Assembly (NCBI GenBank): GCA_964486555.1 | Contig: CAZANP010000044.1 | Span: 1-14,849 of the forward strand | Source of the DNA: 4484-232 sp964486555 | GTDB lineage: Bacteria > Thermotogota > Thermotogae > Thermotogales > Thermotogaceae | Direction: 5' to 3' | DNA: 14,849 bases | Shown: one piece after another, positions 1 through 7,477 of the stretch | How the letters are laid out: the number at the start of each line of letters is the position of its first letter | How positions within the stretch are numbered: the stretch's first letter is position 1 | Program-made: the position numbers and the translations under genes | The notes under the pieces: generated by a model | Told to the model about the DNA's origin: nothing | Database searches by the model: none | What the model saw: only the letters and a program-made list of their open reading frames with translations

Positions 1-71
1 TGGCAGACACGCATGGTTGAGGGCCATGTGGGCTTCGGCCCGTGCGGGTTCAAGTCCCGCCCTCGGCACCA
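1..71 (+). tRNA. tRNA-Leu (anticodon GAG), 5' end outside the window
   Basis: This is the 3' part of a class II tRNA. The anticodon stem CATGG/CCATG closes the seven-base loop TTGAGGG, giving anticodon GAG, which reads Leu codons CUC and CUU. A long variable arm with stem GGGC/GCCC and a TTCG loop follows, as expected for tRNA-Leu. The T arm is GCGGG/CCCGC around TTCAAGT. The 3' acceptor strand CCTCGGC, discriminator A and an encoded CCA end at base 71. About 16 bases (5' acceptor strand and start of the D arm) lie upstream of the window. A terminator stem begins at the very next base. Confidence 0.95.
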
Positions 72-99
72 AAAAGGGGCTCAGCCCCTTTTATTTTTT
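72..99. terminator. Bidirectional terminator between tRNA-Leu and the flippase-like gene
   Basis: A perfect 9-bp stem, AAAAGGGGC (72-80) with GCCCCTTTT (84-92), closes a three-base loop at 81-83. On the plus strand it is followed by a T-rich run to base 99 and would end the tRNA transcript. On the minus strand the stem also ends in a run of T and would end the membrane-protein gene. The loop is exactly the minus-strand stop codon (TGA), and the stem starts one base after the tRNA CCA end. Confidence 0.88.
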
Positions 100-1085
100 A
101 TTCTCCTCAGAATCAATATTCCTCCTATGACTATGGCCGAGTAATAAGTTGCTATTCTCCAGATCAACAAGGAAACTGCAGACCTGCTTTTCCCAACCAT
201 GCCACTGTATATTATGTAAAAGCTCCCCTCTATCCCTCCGCTGGCGCCTGGTGTTGGGAGAAAATAAACGATCATGTTCATAGCCGATTGGAGACCTATA
301 ACCTTGTAGAAGTTCAGATTTGTGTCTTCCAGGACCGATATCAAAGAGAGAAACCCCGTAATCTGGATCAAAAGGATCATGATGAATGAGAGGATGAAAA
401 TGGTGAAAAAAACCTTTTTTGAGGATTTCCATAGCGCCTCGAAAGCGTTCATGTAGTTTTTCACCTTATCTTTCACACTATCTCTCACCACATCTACATC
501 TTTTCTCAGAATAAACGCAATGGGGACCGTCACGATCTTCAAAGAGAAGAAACTCTCTATCCACTTTCTATTCAAAAGGAAGGTTAGGAAAAGGAAGTAA
601 AAGGCCAAAGTAGCAAAAATTCCCGCTAGAATTATGGGGCCTATTAACCTTATCTCTTTGATCTCATCGAACAAGAAGATGAAAGCGAGGATTCCTAGAA
701 TTACAGCTGACGTGAAAGATGATATGAACTTAACGGCGACTACCATGGAGGCTTTCCCAAGTTCCACCGAATTTTTCACAAGATGATATATCTGAAAAGG
801 TTGCCCACCTGCTGCGAAAGGAGTTATGGCGGAGAAGTAAAAACCCATAACGGTATTTTCCAGGAATACTTTAAAAGGTAATCTTGCTCCAACACTCCTC
901 GAAAGAATGTATGTTCTGGTTGAATCCAGCAGAATTATGGCAAAGACCGTGATACCTAAAAACAAGATGGCTAAAGGGTTCACTTCCTTCAATGTTACGA
1001 AGATTTCCCTACTTCCTATCACGGAAAATAGGAGAACTATCACACCTAACCCCAGGAAAATCGCCCAAATTAATCGTGCTTTCAC
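81..1085 (-). CDS. Flippase-like integral membrane protein (lysylphosphatidylglycerol synthase TM region / UPF0104 family)
   Basis: The 334-residue protein is almost entirely hydrophobic, with about seven or eight membrane segments (near residues 5-24, 38-55, 76-92, 113-139, 147-171, 225-251, 263-277 and 310-327). Two glycine/proline-rich motifs are typical of the family: AITPFAAGGQP near 86-96 and PTPGASGGIEGS near 277-288. The family is related to the N-terminal membrane half of MprF and to archaeal AglD-associated proteins. It is thought to flip or handle lipid-linked substrates, but no substrate can be read here. The C-terminal aminoacyl-lipid synthase domain of MprF is absent. The start is GTG with a GAGAGGAG ribosome site about 7 bases upstream. 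The stop codon is the loop of the terminator shared with tRNA-Leu. It appears monocistronic and is divergent from hup. Family assignment is fairly firm; function is inference. Confidence 0.82.
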   Translation of the reverse strand: MKARLIWAIFLGLGVIVLLFSVIGSREIFVTLKEVNPLAILFLGITVFAIILLDSTRTYILSRSVGARLPFKVFLENTVMGFYFSAITPFAAGGQPFQIYHLVKNSVELGKASMVVAVKFISSFTSAVILGILAFIFLFDEIKEIRLIGPIILAGIFATLAFYFLFLTFLLNRKWIESFFSLKIVTVPIAFILRKDVDVVRDSVKDKVKNYMNAFEALWKSSKKVFFTIFILSFIMILLIQITGFLSLISVLEDTNLNFYKVIGLQSAMNMIVYFLPTPGASGGIEGSFYIIYSGMVGKSRSAVSLLIWRIATYYSAIVIGGILILRRIKNKRG

Positions 1086-1130
1086 CTGTACTCTCCTCTC
1101 TCAAAATTTCAGAGTGAACTACAGGAGTGT

Positions 1131-1160
1131 ATTTTACCATCTGAACTTTTACAAAGTCAC
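1131..1160 (-). promoter_or_regulatory. Candidate promoter for the flippase-like gene
   Basis: On the minus strand, TAAAAT (1136-1131) is preceded by TGG, forming an extended -10 element. A partial -35, GTGACT (1160-1155), lies 18 bases upstream. Transcription would begin near 1124, leaving a leader of about 40 bases before the GTG start. The -35 matches the consensus at only four of six positions. Confidence 0.42.
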
Positions 1161-1279
1161 TAGAGTCTGATTTTGATGGAAGATCCCTGTGATAAAGTAG
1201 TTTTTGCGAATCTCTGTGCTGAGATCATCTGTAAAAGCTCATTTTGGAGTTCGTATTCTTATCCCTTTATCCTTCTGAC

Positions 1280-1309
1280 TTGAAATACATTGTCTGAAAA
1301 TGGTATATT
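1280..1309 (+). promoter_or_regulatory. Candidate sigma-A promoter of hup
   Basis: TTGAAA (1280-1285) and TATATT (1304-1309) are 18 bases apart, and TGG just before the -10 makes it an extended element. The predicted start is near 1316, about 49 bases before the hup ATG. This is the best promoter match in the window and suits a highly expressed gene. Confidence 0.65.
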
Positions 1310-1318
1310 TACTGACAA

Positions 1319-1361
1319 GGAGAGGTTTTTTCTCCGAATTTTATAGAAAGGAGGGGGAGAA
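1319..1361 (+). promoter_or_regulatory. hup leader with two mutually exclusive short pairings
   Basis: TCTCC (1331-1335) can pair with GGAGA just upstream (1319-1323), forming a small hairpin over a T-rich loop. TTCTCC (1330-1335) can instead pair with GGAGAA (1356-1361), at the downstream edge of the hup ribosome site (AAAGGAGG, 1347-1354). The two pairings use the same pyrimidine block. The stems are only 5 and 6 bp, so regulation is speculative, especially at high growth temperature. Confidence 0.2.
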
Positions 1362-1364
1362 CTC

Positions 1365-1637
1365 ATGAACAAGAAGGAACTTGTTGACAAAGTCGCTAAG
1401 AAGGCCGGAGCTAAGAAAAAGGACGTGAAGAAGATCATCGACACGACGATTGAAGTCATCTCAGATGCTTTGGCCAAAGGAGAGAAAGTACAATTGGTCG
1501 GTTTCGGAAGCTTTGAAGTTAGGAAAGCAGCTGCGAGAAGAGGCGTGAACCCGCAGACCAAAGAGCCTATCAATATTCCCGAAAGGAAGGTGCCGAAGTT
1601 CAGACCTGGAAAAGCTCTCAAAGAAAAAGTCAAATGA
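1365..1637 (+). CDS. hup: DNA-binding protein HU
   Basis: The 90-residue protein matches HU/IHF family length and sequence throughout. It opens with MNKKELVDKVAKKAG, which forms the helical dimerization region. The signature GFGSFEVR...AR.G.NPQT lies at residues 46-65, and the proline of the NP pair is the residue that intercalates DNA in this family. The C-terminus is lysine-rich (KALKEKVK). HU binds and bends DNA as a dimer and compacts the nucleoid. The ATG start has a strong ribosome site (AAAGGAGG) with about 10 bases of spacing and a good upstream promoter. The gene is monocistronic, and its TGA stop lies inside the stem of the terminator shared with mnmE. Confidence 0.97.
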   Translation: MNKKELVDKVAKKAGAKKKDVKKIIDTTIEVISDALAKGEKVQLVGFGSFEVRKAAARRGVNPQTKEPINIPERKVPKFRPGKALKEKVK

Positions 1638-1668
1638 GGGAGGGGGGGATTCCCCTCCTTCATTTTCC
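1633..1668. terminator. Bidirectional terminator between convergent hup and mnmE
   Basis: A 13-bp stem (1633-1645 with 1652-1664, one G-T pair) closes a six-base loop. The hup stop TGA (1635-1637) forms three base pairs with 1660-1662, which is the mnmE stop codon on the other strand. The plus-strand tail is T-rich but short; on the minus strand a five-base T run follows a few bases after the stem. Confidence 0.8.
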
Positions 1669-3015
1669 AACGCAGAAATTGGAGAAAATTGTGTCTAAAA
1701 GATCTTCTGTAAAGTCTCTCCCTATCACTCTATCGAGATGCTCTAGGGCTTTTCGCAGATTCAAGGAAATTGTATCCGCTGTATAACCCTCCTCTAGTGT
1801 ATTCAGAGCCTCTCTCAAATGATCTCTTACAAATATCAGAATCTCTCTCTGTCTCTCGTTCAGAACGAGTGATGAAATTCCTTTCTCCATGGTGTCCTTC
1901 ACTTCTTTGAGAATGGCCTCCTCCAGTTTCGAAAGCCCTTCTCCTTTCAGGGCTGAGATGATACAAACATGTTTGTCCGTACCGAGCATACTCTTAATTT
2001 TCCCTACGTCCAGTTTTTCAACAACATCAACTTTATTTACAACCACTAAATATCTTTTACTCTTTATCTTGCTCAATATCATCTCATCGTTCTCATCCAG
2101 AGGTGTGCTTGCATCCAAAACAAACAGTATGAGATCTGCCTTCTCGATTTCTTTCAAGGCTCTATCTATGCCTATCTTTTCCACAACATCTTGAGATTTC
2201 CTTATCCCGGCTGTATCCACCACCTTGAAGAGGACACCTTTTATATTCAGATCTTCTATTATAATATCTCTCGTTGTTCCAGGTATCTCGGTTACTATCG
2301 CTCTGTCCTCCTTAAGAAGTCTGTTCAAAAGCGTTGACTTTCCCACATTCGGTTTTCCAACTATAACCATCCTGATTCCTTCCTTCAAAGCGATTCCATG
2401 TTCTGAAAGATCCAGCTGTTTTTCAACCTCTACAAGTATTCCTCTGAGTTTCGTTTTGATACCTTGTTCATCAAAATCAAGCTCATCTGGATAATCCAGG
2501 ACGACTTCTATCTCCGCCAGCAAATCCAAGATCTTCTTCCTCAATCCCTCGATGAAGGAGGAAAGCTCTCCTTTCAAATTCTTGAGAGCGAGTTTTGCAC
2601 TCATCTCCGTTTTAGCTTCTATGATATCTCTTACCGCTTCTGCCTTTGAGAGATCCATTTTACCGTTCAAAAAGGCTCTTTTAGTGAACTCACCGGGTTC
2701 TGCCATTCTGGCACCAAGTTTCAGGAAGATGTTTAGGAGCATTCTCGTAACAACAGGTCCTCCATGACACATGATCTCGACCATATCTTCTCCTGTGTAA
2801 CTTCTGGGAGCTTTGTAAAATATGACCACGACTTCGTCTACGAGTTCATCCGTTGTGGGATCCTTGATCCAACCGTGTATCACTTTTCTAATTTCGATCT
2901 TAGAGGGAGTTTTAAAGACTTTCTTAACCATTTCCCAGGATCTATCACCACTCAGTCTTACAACCGCAATCGCCCCGATTCCAGGAGGTGAAGAAACGGC
3001 TACAATAGTTTCCAA
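1660..3015 (-). CDS. mnmE: tRNA modification GTPase MnmE (TrmE)
   Basis: MnmE works with MnmG to place the carboxymethylaminomethyl group on wobble U34 of certain tRNAs, using 5,10-methylene-THF and GTP. With the TTG start at 3015 the protein has 451 residues, the usual length. An N-terminal folate-binding domain comes first (SYTGEDMVEIMCHGG near 72-86), then a helical domain with an inserted G domain: P-loop GKPNVGKS at 220-227, G2 TTRD at 247-250, DTAG at 267-270 and NKVD at 327-330. It ends in the diagnostic FCVGK with Cys448. An ATG at 3048 would add 11 residues and overlap the previous gene by 29 bases, but its AAAGG lies directly against the ATG. The TTG has a properly spaced GGTGA and gives the expected N-terminus (ETIVAV...PPG). 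It is the last gene of the metF operon, four bases after the preceding stop. Confidence 0.95.
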   Translation of the reverse strand: METIVAVSSPPGIGAIAVVRLSGDRSWEMVKKVFKTPSKIEIRKVIHGWIKDPTTDELVDEVVVIFYKAPRSYTGEDMVEIMCHGGPVVTRMLLNIFLKLGARMAEPGEFTKRAFLNGKMDLSKAEAVRDIIEAKTEMSAKLALKNLKGELSSFIEGLRKKILDLLAEIEVVLDYPDELDFDEQGIKTKLRGILVEVEKQLDLSEHGIALKEGIRMVIVGKPNVGKSTLLNRLLKEDRAIVTEIPGTTRDIIIEDLNIKGVLFKVVDTAGIRKSQDVVEKIGIDRALKEIEKADLILFVLDASTPLDENDEMILSKIKSKRYLVVVNKVDVVEKLDVGKIKSMLGTDKHVCIISALKGEGLSKLEEAILKEVKDTMEKGISSLVLNERQREILIFVRDHLREALNTLEEGYTADTISLNLRKALEHLDRVIGRDFTEDLLDTIFSNFCVGK

Positions 3016-3019
3016 AACC

Positions 3020-4543
3020 TCACCTTCTTTCAACGAAGGAAAATTCATCCTTTGACATGCCCGATACGTTTGTCTCTTTCAACACCATCCCAGAATTCTT
3101 CAAACTGATCTCTACCAGATTGGAAAAGGCACTCTCCAACATGGAGAAATATTCCAGGGAAACTCTCAAGATTTTGCATCCTCTAACTCTGGCACTGGAA
3201 GCTTTCGATATATTCAATTTTTCGATGAAAGAGTTTAAAATCATGGATTTTGAAAGGCCGGTGATCTTAATTTCTTTTGTTCTGAGATTCCTGAAAGTAA
3301 TATCTGAAAAGCTTTCAACGTTCATGGCTGTAAAGGTCGAGTCTCGCACATCACCTATCAGAACATCCTCAGCCGTTAGATTCTCGGCTTCCACATTTCT
3401 CAGATACAATCTCTTCACATTTTTAAGATGAATCTCCTTTACTCTCATATTTTCGATAACCACCACGTCTACATTCTGAAGGTTCAGGACTTCTTGATAC
3501 AGGGAGACGTTGGAGAGATATAGGAGTCGAGCAGACGTGGTATCGAAGAAACAGGTTATGGTGGAATTTTCAAGATAAAAATTGGCCTCGTTTTGAAGTA
3601 TGAGTTTTCCCTGTCCCTTTATAACAGTTGATCCTTCAAGATCCGAGAAGATGCCACTCACCACCAATTCCCCACTACCCAATATGTTGAGAACCGTTCC
3701 TTTCTCGAGAATCACTCTTTTTCCCTCTGGAATGAACACTTTGGTCATGATGTTGTAGGGGGAGTAAGTCGACAGAAGTATCATGTTGAATGGGACGGAG
3801 GTTATAGGTGTTTTGGACGTCACTGGATTCAAATGAACGAATGGAGGTTTCACAACAACGGGGAAGCTCCTGTTTCCCGCTTCATCTTCTCTGAAGAGTA
3901 GCATGCCTGGTTCCCTTCTTTCCACGACATCAACTTTTTCGATTTTGTTTTCATTTATGTACAAAGCGTACGATGTGCTATTTGATAGGAAATACTCAGC
4001 ATCTTTATATGACACGCTGGGTTCATCTGGAGGAGATGTATCCACTATAAAAGTTTTTCTCTCTCTGGCCACGTTTCCAGAAGAATCCACAGCCACAACT
4101 TCAAGAACGTGTTCTCCATCTTCGAGAAAGAATGGATCCAGTTCTTTCGATTCCTTCGAATCCACGAGAATTTTGATTCTAGGAACATCCCAATCATCCT
4201 TTGAAGATATGATGAACGAGGGTTCTTCAAGATCTAAATATTGGGGAAACGTGACGAGGAGTTTCGGTGGAAGATCCTCATTTCCATCCACGAAGATCTG
4301 TTTCATCTCCGTTGACTCATCCGTGTATCCTAAAATGGTTACAGTCGCTGACAACCCCCTCTTCCAAGGAATCGTAACGTTCTTGAGGGATGTTACAGTC
4401 GAGAAATCGTCAAAGGAGATCGTGTATCTTCTGCATCCTGAAAGATGAAGACTCAGATTCGAAGAAACGAGTTCAAAGCTAACGTTCATTTCAGCAAACG
4501 CTAGGGAAGCCAGAGTGATGAGAACGAGAATCAACAATTTCAA
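3020..4543 (-). CDS. Exported protein with Ig-like segment and predicted beta-helix, function unknown
   Basis: I do not recognise this 507-residue protein as a named family. It begins with a clear signal peptide (MKLLILVLITLASLAFA, probable cleavage after residue 17). A middle part around residues 130-175 reads like a bacterial Ig-like domain, with VDSSGNV followed by a TSPP linker. From about residue 275 the sequence is a run of short strands with recurring N, L, V and I at roughly 20-residue spacing, with few Lys/Glu clusters. This is the look of a right-handed parallel beta-helix. No catalytic signature is visible, so an enzyme cannot be claimed; an envelope or surface role is inference. 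The start is TTG, overlapping the metH stop as TTGA, with AAAGGAG 9 bases upstream, so it should be translationally coupled to metH. Finding it between metH and mnmE is unexpected. Confidence 0.72.
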   Translation of the reverse strand: MKLLILVLITLASLAFAEMNVSFELVSSNLSLHLSGCRRYTISFDDFSTVTSLKNVTIPWKRGLSATVTILGYTDESTEMKQIFVDGNEDLPPKLLVTFPQYLDLEEPSFIISSKDDWDVPRIKILVDSKESKELDPFFLEDGEHVLEVVAVDSSGNVARERKTFIVDTSPPDEPSVSYKDAEYFLSNSTSYALYINENKIEKVDVVERREPGMLLFREDEAGNRSFPVVVKPPFVHLNPVTSKTPITSVPFNMILLSTYSPYNIMTKVFIPEGKRVILEKGTVLNILGSGELVVSGIFSDLEGSTVIKGQGKLILQNEANFYLENSTITCFFDTTSARLLYLSNVSLYQEVLNLQNVDVVVIENMRVKEIHLKNVKRLYLRNVEAENLTAEDVLIGDVRDSTFTAMNVESFSDITFRNLRTKEIKITGLSKSMILNSFIEKLNISKASSARVRGCKILRVSLEYFSMLESAFSNLVEISLKNSGMVLKETNVSGMSKDEFSFVERR

Positions 4544-6870
4544 TTCTTCTCTCTCCTTTCGATTTCTTTCAGATATTTAACGACATCAGTCGCATTCCTT
4601 GCGTAAAAATCTGCTCCCAATTCCTTCGAAAGATTTTCGTTGAGAGAAGCCCCTCCAACTATGACCGGTACCCTAAGATTTCTCCTTTTCAGCTCTTTCA
4701 CGATCTCTCCGATCCTCAAGACAGTTGTTGTCATCATCGCAGAAAGTCCCAAAGCCACAGGTTCATACTTTTCAACAGCTTCTACAATCTTTTCATTTGG
4801 AACATCCTTTCCAAGATCTATAACTCTATAGCCACTACTTTTCACGACCGAAGCGACGATGTTTTTGCCAATGTCATGGACATCGCCCTTCACGGTGGCT
4901 ATCACAAACACTTTATCACCACTTTGACCAACCATTTTGCTCTCTAGAAACTCGAAGGATGGTATCGCGGTTTGAGAAGCCATGATGAGTTGTGGAAGGA
5001 ATATCTTACCTTTATCGTACAATCTTCCTATCTCTTCCATGGCAGGTCTCAAATGCTTTTCGATCACATCCATAGGAGTTGTACCGTCATCAACCATATT
5101 CTTTACGATTTCCAGAAGCTTTTCGGTTTTCCCAGATAGGATGATATCGAGGACCTCATCCTCCGTTTTTACCTTTTTCTTAGGTAGCTCCTTTCTCCCC
5201 AGGATCACCAGAGAGGCTTCCATAGCTTTCATTAGCACATCATCCAAGGGATTCATTATGGCAGAGTCTAACCCTCTTTCTATGGCCATCACCAGAAATG
5301 CCGTGTTGTAACTCGATCGATTTGGAAGGCCGAAAGAGATGTTGGACAAACCTAGTATGGTTTTGAGACCGAGGTTCTTCACATACTCGATGGTTTTCAG
5401 CGTATCATCCGATTTCCCACCAGCTCCCAAGGACAAAACCACGGGATCTATTATTATCCTGTTCGTATCGAAGTTCAAATCCTCCAGAATCTTTAAAGCT
5501 TTTTCAACAGCTCTTTTTCTATCATCAAAATCCTCTGGGACATGCTCCTCCATCGCCAGTATGACAAGGATTCCTCCATACTTTTTCAAGATTCTGACTC
5601 GTTCTTCGATCTCACTGGGTACAGCCCTTGAGGAGTTGAGCAGAGGCCTTCCTGGATAAACTCTCATGAGTTCTTCGATCAAGTCAACACTTTGAACATC
5701 TAAAGAGAGTGGAACCGATGTGTATGGAAGCCTTTCCACAACTTTCTTAGCAAAATTCAAGGATATGGACCTTTCCACCCCGAAATTGATATCCAGTATC
5801 CTTGCCCCACTTTCAACCTGCTCTTTTGCTTCCTTTTCCACAATCGGCATGTCTTCATTCAACATCGCTTTCCATAGTTTTTTTCTACCGGCTGGATTTA
5901 TCCTCTCTCCAACAACAACGAAATCCTCAAAATCGACCAAGTTGGAAGGTGATGTCACTGCAAAAACCTTTTTCGGAGCTCTTTCGACGGGAGCTCTTCT
6001 TCCCAGGGTTCTTCTGAGGAGAGATATGTGTTTGGGCGTTGTTCCGCAACATCCTCCAAGGATGTTCACACCGGATTCCCAGAAGGAATCCACGTGAGTT
6101 GCGAATTCTTCAGGTCCTACAGGATATATCGTTTTCCCATCCACTATCTGAGGCATCCCTGCGTTGGGTTCAACGGACAGAAATTTCGAAGTGTATTTTG
6201 AAAGCTCCTGAAATATGGGAAGCATCTCTTCAGGACCCAGAGTACAATTCATTCCGAGAGCATCAACATCCAAATCTTCGAAGGTGAGGGCGAAATTCTT
6301 TGGATCGGTACCTGTCAGAGTTCTACCTCTTTCATCGAAAGTCAGGTGGGCTATTACGAAAACATCTTCTGATAGATCTCTCACAGCGTAAACTGCGGCT
6401 TTGAGCTCGAGAATATCCGAAAATGTTTCAAGTATGAAACCATCCACACCTTCTTCCAGCATTATCTCTGCCACTTTTCGAAAGTTTTCGTAGAAGACGT
6501 CGAAATTCCCGTTCCCCATGGGTTCTGGAAGTTCTCCCGATGGTCCTAGATCTCCAAAGACTAAGGCTTTTCCGCTGGAAGCATTCTTTGCTATTCGAAC
6601 GGCGTTTCTGACGATATCCTCGAACAAGCCTTCTAAACCGTGTTTTGCGAGTTTTGCGGGTACCGCCCCGAAGGTGTTGGTTATGAGGATGTCGGCTCCC
6701 GCCATGACGTATCTTTTCTGAAGATCGAGCACCATCTCTGGTTTTTCAACATTTAAAATCTCGGGAGGAATCCCTCCCCCAAAACCTGCTTTCATGAACT
6801 CCGTACCGTAAGCTCCATCTAGAAGCAACACTCTCTCCTCTAAAATTCTCCTGAGTTCCCATCTATTCAC
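4540..6870 (-). CDS. metH: Cobalamin-dependent methionine synthase, core enzyme without activation domain
   Basis: MetH transfers the methyl group of 5-methyl-THF through cobalamin to homocysteine, making methionine and THF. Four modules can be seen in 776 residues. The homocysteine/zinc domain spans about 1-300, with zinc ligands Cys209 and Cys274-Cys275 in GGCCGT. The pterin domain spans about 310-565 (VVVGERINPAGRKK near 318-331, later LGLSNISFGLP). A helical cobalamin cap spans about 570-645. The Rossmann cobalamin domain has the DxHxxG motif at 663-668, with His665 as lower ligand. The C-terminal AdoMet/activation domain of the roughly 1,200-residue E. coli enzyme is absent; the adjacent upstream gene supplies it. 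The T. maritima MetH fragment used for structural work has the same layout. The start is GTG with GGAG just upstream, overlapping the activation gene by 8 bases. No riboswitch precedes the operon. Confidence 0.97.
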   Translation of the reverse strand: MNRWELRRILEERVLLLDGAYGTEFMKAGFGGGIPPEILNVEKPEMVLDLQKRYVMAGADILITNTFGAVPAKLAKHGLEGLFEDIVRNAVRIAKNASSGKALVFGDLGPSGELPEPMGNGNFDVFYENFRKVAEIMLEEGVDGFILETFSDILELKAAVYAVRDLSEDVFVIAHLTFDERGRTLTGTDPKNFALTFEDLDVDALGMNCTLGPEEMLPIFQELSKYTSKFLSVEPNAGMPQIVDGKTIYPVGPEEFATHVDSFWESGVNILGGCCGTTPKHISLLRRTLGRRAPVERAPKKVFAVTSPSNLVDFEDFVVVGERINPAGRKKLWKAMLNEDMPIVEKEAKEQVESGARILDINFGVERSISLNFAKKVVERLPYTSVPLSLDVQSVDLIEELMRVYPGRPLLNSSRAVPSEIEERVRILKKYGGILVILAMEEHVPEDFDDRKRAVEKALKILEDLNFDTNRIIIDPVVLSLGAGGKSDDTLKTIEYVKNLGLKTILGLSNISFGLPNRSSYNTAFLVMAIERGLDSAIMNPLDDVLMKAMEASLVILGRKELPKKKVKTEDEVLDIILSGKTEKLLEIVKNMVDDGTTPMDVIEKHLRPAMEEIGRLYDKGKIFLPQLIMASQTAIPSFEFLESKMVGQSGDKVFVIATVKGDVHDIGKNIVASVVKSSGYRVIDLGKDVPNEKIVEAVEKYEPVALGLSAMMTTTVLRIGEIVKELKRRNLRVPVIVGGASLNENLSKELGADFYARNATDVVKYLKEIERREKN

Positions 6871-7477
6871 TTCTTCTCCACCCCATTATGGAAGTTATGG
6901 TCTTTCTCGGTATCAACATGAAAGATTCTGGATGATACTTTATTCCATATCTCTCACCATCCAGAATTTCCACGATCCATTTATTCACTTCCAATGGGAA
7001 ATCTCCGTAACCCGGTGATATCCTGGCCCCTCCAGCCAAAGGTTCTTTATCCTTCCTCAACACTTTTTCGATTTCCCTTGCAGCGTACTCCACGAATTCC
7101 GATGCGATTCCATCTAAGAAGTAGGAAAACAGCTCATCCCCATCTTCATGAGCCTTTTCAATCCTTCTATCCACGCTTTCACCCAATGTGACAGCCATCA
7201 GGGTTACGATCTCACAATTCTTGAGATGTCTCCTTACAAGATCACTTTTTAACTCGATTCCTCTTACCCTCAAGTACTCGTTCCAGATGCATTCTTCATC
7301 TTCTAATAGGGCAAAGGGAGTTGAAACCTTGATTATCTCTTTCCAAGCTTTTTCAAAGATATTCCGAAATTCCTCTGGTATTCTTCCAACACCTTTGAAC
7401 CCAAGGCGCGCTGATATGACCCTCTCTGGAACTTTCACTGTCATTGGATCTATCTCAACCACCCTTGGCAATTTCAA
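6863..7477 (-). CDS. Stand-alone methionine synthase activation-domain protein
   Basis: This 204-residue protein matches the MetH reactivation domain family, known as a free-standing protein in Thermotoga (T. maritima TM0269, from memory). In full-length MetH this domain binds AdoMet and remethylates cobalamin that has oxidised to the inactive cob(II) form. The recognisable core is R152-x-SPGYGD at about 152-159, matching the R-x-x-PGY AdoMet-binding motif, with PLEVN just after it and a C-terminal PRKTITSIMGW segment. Acting in trans on the neighbouring MetH is inferred from family and gene order. The start is taken as TTG at 7477; AAGGAGG lies four bases upstream, within the end of metF, which it overlaps by 23 bases. 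A second TTG two codons later has 10 bases of spacing and is equally possible. Its end overlaps the metH start by 8 bases. Confidence 0.9.
   Translation of the reverse strand: MKLPRVVEIDPMTVKVPERVISARLGFKGVGRIPEEFRNIFEKAWKEIIKVSTPFALLEDEECIWNEYLRVRGIELKSDLVRRHLKNCEIVTLMAVTLGESVDRRIEKAHEDGDELFSYFLDGIASEFVEYAAREIEKVLRKDKEPLAGGARISPGYGDFPLEVNKWIVEILDGERYGIKYHPESFMLIPRKTITSIMGWRRSE

Noticed and set aside
1201..1230. Small inverted repeat ATCTC...GAGAT in the spacer before hup
   Set aside because: It is only five base pairs with no T run after it and no link to either promoter. The rest of 1170-1275 shows nothing I can name.
3013..3048. ATG at 3048 as the mnmE start
   Set aside because: It overlaps the previous gene by 29 bases, its AAAGG abuts the ATG, and it adds residues before the conserved N-terminus. 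The TTG at 3015 fits better, though the ATG cannot be fully excluded.
3903..4448. 181-codon plus-strand open frame opposite the exported protein
   Set aside because: Low-complexity Ser/Thr-rich translation with no domain. The opposite frame has a signal peptide and operon overlaps.
4540..6870. metH as a truncated or damaged gene
   Set aside because: The missing C-terminal activation domain is supplied by the adjacent gene, and all catalytic motifs are intact.
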